7,070 bases of DNA, taken from assembly GCA_003503535.1 (NCBI GenBank), contig DOCI01000056.1, forward strand, positions 8,828-15,897, given 5' to 3'. The position numbers and the translations under genes were made by a program. Position 1 is the stretch's first letter. Every line of letters starts with the position of its first letter. Shown here piece by piece: positions 1 to 5,456 of the stretch. The stretch is from Planctomycetaceae bacterium (lineage in GTDB: Bacteria > Planctomycetota > Planctomycetia > Planctomycetales > Planctomycetaceae). A model generated the notes under the pieces. The model had not been told where the DNA came from. It did no database searches and saw only the letters and a list, made by a program, of their open reading frames with translations.

Positions 1-312
1 TCGATGGAAAACAAAGTTTACTACGCGGCCATCAATCGTATCGGAAATGAAGCCGGGACGAGTTACATCGGTCAAAGTTGTATTTGTGGGCCGGGGGGCG
101 AAATTCTGGCGATGGGATCAGCCGATCAGGAGGAGTATCTGGAAGTCGATATCGATGTGGAAATTCCTCGACAAAAACGAGTCATTCGCAAAGCAGGAAG
201 TTTTGAGCTGGATCGTATGGCTGATCGTCGTCCTGAGTTTTATCAGCCTCTAATCAATCCTCACGTCTTGGAAACCCCGCGGGATCGATACGGGTCATCG
301 GAATCTGAATAG
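1..312 (+). CDS. Nitrilase-superfamily carbon-nitrogen hydrolase, C-terminal fragment (5' end outside window)
   Basis: The reading frame is open from the first base and stops with TAG, so only about the last 103 residues are visible. They carry the late part of the nitrilase/amidase fold: ENKVYYAAINRIG, then GTSYIGQSCICGPGGEIL, then the acidic strand EEYLEVDIDVE, and the closing RRPEFYQPL. This order (an 'ENxVY..A.NR.G' strand, a 'G.S.i..P.Ge.L' hairpin, a terminal RRPE-Y) is known from N-carbamoylputrescine amidase, beta-ureidopropionase and related amidases, which hydrolyse carbamoyl or amide C-N bonds in the cytoplasm. The catalytic Glu-Lys-Cys residues lie in the missing part, so substrate and activity cannot be judged. 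The ATG at 4 lies inside the conserved domain and is not a believable start. A 72-bp gap separates it from the NYN gene on the same strand, so co-transcription is possible. Confidence 0.85.
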   Translation, partial: SMENKVYYAAINRIGNEAGTSYIGQSCICGPGGEILAMGSADQEEYLEVDIDVEIPRQKRVIRKAGSFELDRMADRRPEFYQPLINPHVLETPRDRYGSSESE

Positions 313-384
313 TTTTCTCCCGGAAATTCACAATACACAGGGAATGCACAGGACTATGAAATTCGATCGATTATTTGAAACCTC

Positions 385-975
385 ATGCCTAAACGTTTCC
401 TGATCATCGATGGATACAACCTGCTACATGCGTCAGGGATGATGCCGGGGCGTATTGATGGTGAGATGCTGGCCAGAGCTCGAGCCCGCCTGCTTCGATT
501 TCTGGAAGGTCGAATAACGACTTCAGAACGGGAGCGAACAACCATTGTGTTTGATGTCAATCGCACGATGGCTGAGGTTAATGAGCGGGAAACAGCTCAT
601 GGTATGACGGTCTTGAATGCAATTTCCTATCCTGATGCCGATACGCTCATTGAAAAGTTGATTCGCGAACATTCTGCACCGAAACAGGTCGTTGTTGTCT
701 CGAGCGATCATCGACTTCATAAAGCGGCCCGTGCGCGGAAAGCGAAGCCCGTCGACAGTGAAGATTTCTATGAGGAACTGACACGAAAGTCGCGAAAACG
801 ATCGCGGTCAAAGCCAGGTCCAAATTCAAATCCAACACTTGGGAACCCATTTTCAGAGGATGATCTCAAGCGATTGAACGAAATACTCTCAGAATCTGCG
901 GACTTACCGGTGACATCTACTGACGGGGAATTAAAGTACTGGGAAGAGAGAATTCGCGAACTTGACGAGGAATAA
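385..975 (+). CDS. YacP-like NYN (PIN-fold) domain protein, probable ribonuclease
   Basis: This 196-residue protein begins MPKRFLIIDGYNLLHASG, the typical first strand of the YacP/NYN family with its metal-binding Asp9 in the DGYN motif. Further acidic positions expected of a PIN-like active site follow: Asp57 in IVFDVN, Asp84/Asp86 in SYPDADTLIEKLI, and Asp108 in VVVVSSDHRLHKAA. YacP relatives are metal-dependent RNases (Bacillus Rae1 cleaves mRNA on the ribosome); that role is inferred here. The NYN domain covers about residues 3-132. It is followed by a basic stretch (KSRKRSRSKP, 135-144), a Pro/Asn-rich linker, and two charged helices (FSEDDLKRLNEIL and KYWEERIREL) that could bind RNA or a partner. 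The start is chosen because the domain begins immediately after it. No Shine-Dalgarno sequence is visible upstream. It ends seven bases from the convergent methyltransferase gene. Confidence 0.85.
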   Translation: MPKRFLIIDGYNLLHASGMMPGRIDGEMLARARARLLRFLEGRITTSERERTTIVFDVNRTMAEVNERETAHGMTVLNAISYPDADTLIEKLIREHSAPKQVVVVSSDHRLHKAARARKAKPVDSEDFYEELTRKSRKRSRSKPGPNSNPTLGNPFSEDDLKRLNEILSESADLPVTSTDGELKYWEERIRELDEE

Positions 976-982
976 CCAAGCC

Positions 983-2095
983 TCAACAACAGCTTCCCCC
1001 CGAACTGCAGCAAGCATTATCAGAATTCTTACTCTGCAGATCACTGGGATCGACGGAAATCAAGTCGCCCTGATAAGGGGCTTTTGTGTAACGGTCTAAG
1101 GTATTCTGGCTGATAGTTGTGCGCTGCCCGCGGATTAAGCGATTTCCGTTGTCATCGACAACTTCTTTCCAGGGACCTTTGTAAATCACCGTCTCAGAAG
1201 GATCCAACCCTGACTCAATTTCTGGTTTGTAGGCACAAACTGTCATACTGCGAAACTCAATTCCCTGCACTGTCATCCAGGGGTCTGATTGTCGTTCCAG
1301 GATTTCGCATCCGTAGAAACCGGCTTCCTCAAAGACCTGCAGGAATTCATCTTCCCGAAATGCTCCGCTGATACATCCACTCCAGAGAGTTGCATCGTTC
1401 TGTAATTCCAGAGGCACATCGACATCGCTGGTAATATCGCTGATGACCGCCCTGCCCCCCGGTTTGAGGACCCTGAAAATTTCCTCAAACAACTCTCGCC
1501 GTTTCTCTTTGCCCACCAGATTCAGCACACAATTGGAGACAACCACGTCGACAGAATTCTCAACCACCAGAGGATGTTCCTTGCGGAGGCTCTCTATCAA
1601 TTCCTGGGTTTCGAGCCAGTCGGAACTGCTCGAAACGGGTTTGGATTGTAGACGCTCCTCCAGCAAATCGAGATCGAGCTTGAGGTCTTCAATTTTTCCA
1701 CGACGAAACGAGACCACATCGTAACCAAGTTTTTCCGCCATCTCGGCCTGATATTTCCGAGCCAGTCCCAGCATTTCGAGATTACAGTCGACACCAATCA
1801 CATGGCCAGCTTCTCCGACAATTTGAGCAGCGATATAACAAATTTTGCCTCCACCAGATCCCAGATCGAGCACCGTTTCACCAGCCGAGACATGCTTTGA
1901 GGGATCACCGCAACCATAGTCGCGTTCGATAATTTCTTCAGGAATCTTATCCAGATATTGCTGATCGTAATTGACTGGGCAGCACAATGCGGCTTCCCGT
2001 TCCTGAGCCGCTCCGGAATAGCGATTGCGGACAGCTTGATTGACGTTCAAATTCCCAGACTGAATCTGGATCAGGTTACCGTTTGTTTCAGACAT
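983..2095 (-). CDS. ArsM-like SAM-dependent methyltransferase with Cys-rich C-terminus
   Basis: This 370-residue protein has a class I methyltransferase core: motif I VLDLGSGGGK (75-84), the acidic strand end VIGVD (99-103), SVDVVVSNCVLNLV (181-194) and RVLKPGGRAVISD (208-220). Cys62 (DYGCGDP), Cys189 (SNCVLNL) and Cys241 (SGCISGAF) sit in the sequence contexts of the three arsenite-binding cysteines of ArsM arsenite methyltransferases, which methylate As(III) with SAM in the cytoplasm. Two things differ from a standard ArsM: about 25-40 extra residues around 141-180, and a C-terminal extension (about 300-370) with IYKGPWKEV and GQRTTIS, ending CCSSGGSCC. I recall a longer ArsM-related subfamily of this form in planctomycetes and other bacteria; its substrate is unknown to me, so no symbol is given. 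The start at 2095 is preferred over an in-frame ATG at 2191 because the extra 32 residues would be translated from repeat DNA and match no fold; AGAGAAG lies upstream of 2095. No other arsenic gene is in view. Confidence 0.85.
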   Translation of the reverse strand: MSETNGNLIQIQSGNLNVNQAVRNRYSGAAQEREAALCCPVNYDQQYLDKIPEEIIERDYGCGDPSKHVSAGETVLDLGSGGGKICYIAAQIVGEAGHVIGVDCNLEMLGLARKYQAEMAEKLGYDVVSFRRGKIEDLKLDLDLLEERLQSKPVSSSSDWLETQELIESLRKEHPLVVENSVDVVVSNCVLNLVGKEKRRELFEEIFRVLKPGGRAVISDITSDVDVPLELQNDATLWSGCISGAFREDEFLQVFEEAGFYGCEILERQSDPWMTVQGIEFRSMTVCAYKPEIESGLDPSETVIYKGPWKEVVDDNGNRLIRGQRTTISQNTLDRYTKAPYQGDLISVDPSDLQSKNSDNACCSSGGSCC

Positions 2096-2099
2096 ATTA

Positions 2100-2105
2100 A
2101 TTATA
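2100..2105 (-). promoter_or_regulatory. Possible -10 element (TATAAT) just upstream of the methyltransferase gene
   Basis: On the minus strand a perfect TATAAT lies four bases before the chosen ATG at 2095. If used as a -10 box, transcription would begin at or within a few bases of the start codon and give an almost leaderless mRNA. The hexamer 17 bp further upstream reads TCAGAA, a poor -35 match. The AGAGAAG just upstream could instead be a ribosome binding site on a longer mRNA, which is the competing reading. Confidence 0.25.
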
Positions 2106-2135
2106 CTTCTCTGTGTTGATCGTTCTGAATACTGA

Positions 2136-2157
2136 CTGGAGTTTTGCAAAACTCCAG
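2136..2157. repeat. Perfect 22-bp palindrome (left terminal repeat)
   Basis: The segment reads the same on both strands without a break, centred on TTTTGCAAAA with CTGGAG and CTCCAG at the ends. A related copy is at 2418-2440; read in the same direction, the two match at 20 of 23 positions over 2135-2157 and 2418-2440. It sits 41-62 bases before the methyltransferase ATG, so it could also serve as an operator or hairpin for that gene, but the second copy favours a repeat-element end. Confidence 0.75.
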
Positions 2158-2170
2158 AATTAATAAAGAT

Positions 2171-2195
2171 AGCGATGACAGAGTAAGACATCGCT
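2171..2195. repeat. Short inverted repeat, 7-bp arms
   Basis: AGCGATG at 2171-2177 pairs with CATCGCT at 2189-2195 across an 11-base loop. It lies between the left terminal palindrome and the inner repeat arm. No T-run follows, so it is not called a terminator. Confidence 0.4.
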
Positions 2196-2204
2196 GTAGC
2201 AGCT

Positions 2205-2410
2205 TAACCCGAAGCGTCAGCGAGGGGACGGTTTCCGATCCGCAATTCGGTTAAACTTTGATATTCAAATCGTGTATTCCATTTCCTGCAATAGCTGGTC
2301 TGTAAGGCGGACACAATGTTTAATTTCCCACTTCATACCGTATTGTCTGCATCAACAACAAGCAGCTAATCATGAATTCCACACTGGCCCCTCGCTGACG
2401 CATCGGGTTA
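2205..2410. repeat. REP/REPIN-like inverted pair around a 160-bp centre
   Basis: The left arm (2205-2227, beginning TAACCCGA and ending GCGAGGGG) and the reverse complement of the right arm (2388-2410) agree at 22 of 23 positions; the one difference is GAAGCG against GATGCG. The 160 bp between the arms contains only weak secondary structure, such as TTTGA-TAT-TCAAA at 2257-2269. From memory, the GAAGCGTCAGCGAGGG core occurs in many intergenic copies in planctomycete genomes. Paired inverted REPs of this layout are known as REPINs and are thought to be mobilised by RAYT (Y1-type) transposases; that origin is inference here. Confidence 0.75.
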
Positions 2411-2417
2411 TGATTTC

Positions 2418-2441
2418 ACTGGAGTTTTTCAAATTTCCAGT
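2418..2441. repeat. Degenerate copy of the palindrome (right terminal repeat)
   Basis: This copy runs ACTGGAG at its left to TTTCCAGT at its right. It keeps the outer ACTGG/CCAGT symmetry but has lost perfect symmetry in the middle. It matches the left palindrome at 20 of 23 positions in direct orientation and 19 of 22 in inverted orientation. TACTGA follows it directly from 2441, as it precedes the left copy. Confidence 0.65.
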
Positions 2442-2666
2442 ACTGACTTTGAATTGATGCAATCGACTGTACATCGACTGACCTATAACGAATAATAAAA
2501 GGGACGAGTGGAAAGGCAAATGGATCGTTCGATTGCCTGTCCTCCTGAATCAGTCGCAAATGCGTTCGCATCTGCTATTCTGAGCAATATCGTCTGTCAC
2601 CAATACGGTTTCCGTAATCTGTCATACAATTGAATTTGAGTTCAAGGGTTTTCGATTTGACGACAC

Positions 2667-2697
2667 TTGGACTACTCAGGAATTATAACAGTATAAA
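2667..2697 (+). promoter_or_regulatory. Weak promoter candidate for the zinc-ribbon protein gene
   Basis: TTGGAC at 2667-2672 and TATAAA at 2692-2697 are spaced 19 bp apart, a little longer than the usual 17. An alternative pairing uses TTGACG at 2657-2662 with TATAAC at 2684-2689, but its 21-bp spacer is less likely. Either would give a leader of roughly 70 bases before the chosen ATG at 2773, containing the palindrome at 2722-2739. Planctomycete promoters are not well represented by the sigma-70 consensus, so this is tentative. Confidence 0.2.
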
Positions 2698-2721
2698 ACA
2701 GTAATGGCCTCGCTCCGACCG

Positions 2722-2739
2722 CTTTCCCAATTGGGAAAG
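2722..2739. promoter_or_regulatory. Perfect 18-bp palindrome in the leader of the zinc-ribbon protein gene
   Basis: CTTTCCCAATTGGGAAAG is fully symmetric. It ends 33 bases before the chosen start codon at 2773 and three bases before the upstream in-frame ATG at 2743. Position and symmetry fit a binding site for a dimeric regulator. In RNA it could fold only with a strained loop. No regulator gene is visible in the window. Confidence 0.35.
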
Positions 2740-2760
2740 TGAATGAGTGTCACCATTATA

Positions 2761-2765
2761 GAGGA
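2761..2765 (+). promoter_or_regulatory. Ribosome binding site deciding the start at 2773
   Basis: GAGGA lies seven bases before the ATG at 2773, an almost ideal Shine-Dalgarno placement. The upstream in-frame ATG at 2743 has only GGGAAAG within the palindrome ahead of it, three bases away. This supports translation from 2773, which puts the first zinc-ribbon cysteine at residue 6. Confidence 0.6.
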
Positions 2766-2772
2766 TAACACC

Positions 2773-5211
2773 ATGGAATTAAGAATGTGTCCATCCTGCC
2801 AGCAGTCTGTGCTGGATGATGATGTCAAAGAGTGTCCGTTTTGCGGAGCCGCCATGGATGGCTCCTCGGGGCCGACAACTCCGGTCAAGCCAGCAGCCCG
2901 AAAAACGGAAGCAGTTGCAGCGAAGACGGAGCCAACAGCTAAGCCTGAGGAACCAGTTCAGAAGAAAGATAACGATCCGTTTGCCGTCAAGCCGAAAGCT
3001 CCCAGGAAAGTCATCAAACTTCAGCGAAAGCCGACTGCAAAGGTCAATCATCGTATCGTCTGTCCGATGTGTGACACCAATGGATTTGGCACAGAAGCGG
3101 TTGCCGGCAAAGAAGTCAAATGCCCAAATCCTAAATGTCTGATGCCCATTTTTACCGCTCCGGAACTTGAAGTGGTCGAGCCGGAAGAACCGAAGAAGCC
3201 GCTGGTAACACCAGTACGTGTTTTCAGTCTGGTCGCGGTGCTTGTGATGGCTGGAATCGGCATCTTTTTCTACATCAACCTGCCCCCTGCTCCAAACCCC
3301 GATCCTGGCCCAGACCCCATTGTCAATGATGGCAATAACAATATCGACATTGTCGAACCCGATAAAAAAGATCCCGTTAATCCCGATGTTCCTCCGACAA
3401 AACCACCGATTGATGTCAAAGCCTTCGAGCAGACCATCTTTCAATCGAGTATCGATTCTGCCCTTCAACGTTCAGACAACCGCAGCAAGCCCTATTGTCG
3501 TCAACTCAATGCTGAGGCTTATATTGCCAATGGCGATCTTGCCAATGCGTTAAAACAACTCGAAGCTTTTGATGCCCTGGAAATGGGATTAAACTATTTT
3601 AAAATTACACCACTCTCCAATATCGGCTGGGCTCATTTGAAAAAAGGAGATACCGCCGCTGCCAATAAATCAGCCGATGAAGCTCTCACGTTTTCGAGTA
3701 AACTGCCCCGAAAAGGAGCTGAGGCGGTCCGTCATGCCGTCGCTCTTGGATCATTGCTGGTCGCGCTCGAACGTTATGAAGATGCCCGTACTTTGCTCGA
3801 AACTCGGGAAGATGTTCAGGATGTCGCTCAATCGGCGGCTCGTATTGCCATCGTGATCGAATCAGGAACTTTCGCACTCGATGAAAGTTACGACTGGCTT
3901 CCTAAAGTCCGCTGGACTTCACCACTCTCATTCGCAACAGCCTACTCTGCTGCTATTCGCGGTTATTCCACTCAAACGACAGCATTCATCAAAGCTCTGC
4001 AGGACCCGATGCGAAAAAGTGAATGTCTGGCGGCTCTGGCGGCCGCTCAAGCGAATCTCGCGATTCAATCCGGCGTCGCTTTTCAAACCGATCAACTCCC
4101 TGAAATTGAAGGAATCACTCCTGAAGACCAGAATCGCGCCCTGGCTCAAGTATTGCAGAGCCTGGAAAAAGACGCAGCATCAGAAAAACTTTCCGCTCAA
4201 ATAGCAACTGCCATGGCAAGCTGGGAAATTCCACCGGCAGCGGTTATTCCACCGTTTCGTTCCATTTACGATGGCGACTATCAATACGGTTCCATCACAC
4301 ATCGTGCTGCTGCTCATGCCCATTTGTTGCTGGCACGTTATTACGCACTGGCAGGAGAGAAAGCCAAAGCCTGGGAACATATCGAAAAGAGTCTGAACTA
4401 CACAGCAACGATGGGACCTACTCAAGCAGCAGCGGATGCCCTCGTCAAAGACGTCGATCAGAATCGAACGTCCATTCAATCTCGGCTAGCCAGTGAATTG
4501 AACATTGAACAGGATATCCGGCAAAGAACCGCTTTCAATCGATACCGTACGAACGCGACTTCCATTGCCAAAGAAGCCCAGAACAGAATTGATCTTGAGT
4601 CCCAAATCTACGATGTGACTCTCGACTGGGGACTTTCCGATCAATATTTTCAAGCCTTTCAGGCCGATCTCAAGTCTCCTCGTACTGATAACTTCCAAAC
4701 GATCGTTGAAAACACATTATCGACCGATCTTCTGTATTCACTGCGTCAGTCGGGGAATGACACAGCGGTCAAGGAATTCCTGGCTGCCTGGCCGTCAGCG
4801 GCCGATGGGAAATCTCGACTGGAAAGCCGCATGGAAATCAATCGACTGGTCGATGCCGGGAATATCGCACAAGTGCGAAGCCTGATGAAACGGATCGATT
4901 TGAGCCTCCATGACCCTCTCATCGAATTGCGATATGCCTGCCGGATTGCAGAGCAGCAAAACCCAGAAGTCACGCTTGACTGGATTGCAGGTATGAATTC
5001 GATTGCCGACCAGGAAGTCGCCTATCGATTTTCAGGTGTGAAAATGACACGGCGTGGCGAAATCGACCCGTTCTGGAATGCGACTTTGAAACGCAATCTG
5101 TCTGCAACCGATAAATGCTCTCGCAATCTGGGACTCATCGAGGGACTTAACTCTACTGATGTCTACAAGCAGAAGGTCGAAGAACCACAGACCGGGAAAA
5201 AGAAACCGTAA
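2773..5211 (+). CDS. Membrane-anchored protein with two N-terminal zinc ribbons and a TPR-like exterior domain
   Basis: From the ATG at 2773 the protein has 812 residues. Residues 6-24 form a short zinc ribbon (CPSC...CPFC; Cys6, 9, 21, 24). A Lys/Pro/Ala/Glu-rich linker leads to a second ribbon-like motif at about 97-122 (CPMC...CPNPKC; Cys97, 100, 117, 122). Residues about 148-168 (VRVFSLVAVLVMAGIGIFFYI) form one membrane helix with basic residues before it, so the ribbons should be cytoplasmic and the rest outside. A Pro/Asp/Asn-rich stalk (about 170-212) follows. The remainder is helical with TPR-like pairs, for example AEAYIANGDLANALKQLEAF, GWAHLKKGDTAAANKSADEA and LLLARYYALAGEKAKAWEHI. 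Zinc ribbons with TPR-type repeats usually serve protein or nucleic-acid contacts, but no specific function is known to me. The leader at 2722-2772 has an 18-bp palindrome and a good ribosome binding site. An ATG at 2743 would add ten residues. Confidence 0.88.
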   Translation: MELRMCPSCQQSVLDDDVKECPFCGAAMDGSSGPTTPVKPAARKTEAVAAKTEPTAKPEEPVQKKDNDPFAVKPKAPRKVIKLQRKPTAKVNHRIVCPMCDTNGFGTEAVAGKEVKCPNPKCLMPIFTAPELEVVEPEEPKKPLVTPVRVFSLVAVLVMAGIGIFFYINLPPAPNPDPGPDPIVNDGNNNIDIVEPDKKDPVNPDVPPTKPPIDVKAFEQTIFQSSIDSALQRSDNRSKPYCRQLNAEAYIANGDLANALKQLEAFDALEMGLNYFKITPLSNIGWAHLKKGDTAAANKSADEALTFSSKLPRKGAEAVRHAVALGSLLVALERYEDARTLLETREDVQDVAQSAARIAIVIESGTFALDESYDWLPKVRWTSPLSFATAYSAAIRGYSTQTTAFIKALQDPMRKSECLAALAAAQANLAIQSGVAFQTDQLPEIEGITPEDQNRALAQVLQSLEKDAASEKLSAQIATAMASWEIPPAAVIPPFRSIYDGDYQYGSITHRAAAHAHLLLARYYALAGEKAKAWEHIEKSLNYTATMGPTQAAADALVKDVDQNRTSIQSRLASELNIEQDIRQRTAFNRYRTNATSIAKEAQNRIDLESQIYDVTLDWGLSDQYFQAFQADLKSPRTDNFQTIVENTLSTDLLYSLRQSGNDTAVKEFLAAWPSAADGKSRLESRMEINRLVDAGNIAQVRSLMKRIDLSLHDPLIELRYACRIAEQQNPEVTLDWIAGMNSIADQEVAYRFSGVKMTRRGEIDPFWNATLKRNLSATDKCSRNLGLIEGLNSTDVYKQKVEEPQTGKKKP

Positions 5212-5456
5212 GTAAAACGGTAAGGTACTCTCGAACGAAGTGATCGACGCAGTAATCTCAAATCTCCAAACCCGCGTTTCTTTCCTAATCTGTACAGTAT
5301 AGGGAAGTTAGGGCACGAAATGTCGACGACCGGTCTTTCCCCAGTCTGGGATATCCCATACACTGAGTAAAGATAGGCTGATTCAGATTTAAGAGTCTGA
5401 GGATGTCTGTTTTACCAAAAACAACAATATTACGATCCTTCCAGCGTGAGATAAAG
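5212..5456. other. Intergenic spacer, no gene seen
   Basis: This 245-bp gap separates two same-strand envelope-protein genes. It holds a weak dyad overlapping the upstream stop codon (ACCGT 5205-5209 with ACGGT 5217-5221) and a 12-bp palindrome TGGGATATCCCA at 5347-5358. Neither is followed by a T-run. The right end is in frame with the next gene from 5382, with a possible early ATG at 5403. Confidence 0.4.

Larger units (their letters stand above)
2136..2440. mobile_element. Candidate miniature (MITE-like) element, about 305 bp
   Basis: The outer ends are a 22-bp terminal inverted repeat: 2136-2157 against the reverse complement of 2419-2440, with 19 of 22 bases matching. Directly outside both ends is the same hexamer, TACTGA, at 2130-2135 and 2441-2446, which looks like a target-site duplication. 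It can be read as 8 bp, TACTGACT, if the left boundary is moved two bases inward. Inside lies a second, nearly perfect 23-bp inverted-repeat pair at 2205-2227 and 2388-2410. No transposase is encoded and the only open frame inside looks spurious, so any movement would need a transposase supplied elsewhere. The element fills the upstream region of the methyltransferase gene, with its near edge 40 bp from the start codon. I cannot assign an IS family. The alternative is a cluster of REP-like repeats whose flanking match is chance. Confidence 0.5.
2447..2742. other. Intergenic region without a gene, several small hairpins
   Basis: No open frame here has a believable start or composition. Small dyads are visible: AGGCAA/TTGCCT at 2514-2538, ATGCG-TT-CGCAT at 2560-2571, and TACGG-TTT-CCGTA at 2604-2616. 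The last is bracketed by two direct copies of TCTGTCA at 2593-2599 and 2618-2624. The AT-rich stretch 2681-2698 (AATTATAACAGTATAAAA) is the most promoter-like part. Together with the repeat element it makes a 647-bp gap between divergently transcribed genes, so it should hold promoters for both. Confidence 0.5.

Noticed and set aside
356..403. Fifteen-codon open frame overlapping the start of the NYN gene
   Set aside because: It could be a leader peptide, but it has no ribosome binding site and no distinctive sequence such as codon runs.
2136..2157. Palindrome as an ArsR-type operator for the methyltransferase
   Set aside because: A second copy at 2418-2441 and the flanking TACTGA repeats fit an element end better, and the sequence does not resemble the ArsR sites I remember; a regulatory role is not excluded.
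2096..2191. N-terminal extension of the methyltransferase to an ATG at 2191
   Set aside because: The 32 extra residues would be encoded by the terminal palindrome and its flank, and the protein family does not need them; the ATG at 2095 is better placed.
2272..2457. Open frame of 61 codons on the plus strand between the divergent genes
   Set aside because: It runs through the repeat element and the right inverted arm, has no ribosome binding site, and its sequence resembles no protein; it ends shortly after the element.
2779..3468. Long antisense open frame (229 codons) over the zinc-ribbon gene
   Set aside because: It lies opposite a well-supported gene, its translation is rich in Arg, Phe and Trp without domain logic, and it has no start signal; it is a by-product of codon use on the other strand.
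5205..5221. Small dyad at the end of the zinc-ribbon gene as a terminator
   Set aside because: The stem is only five base pairs and no T-run follows.
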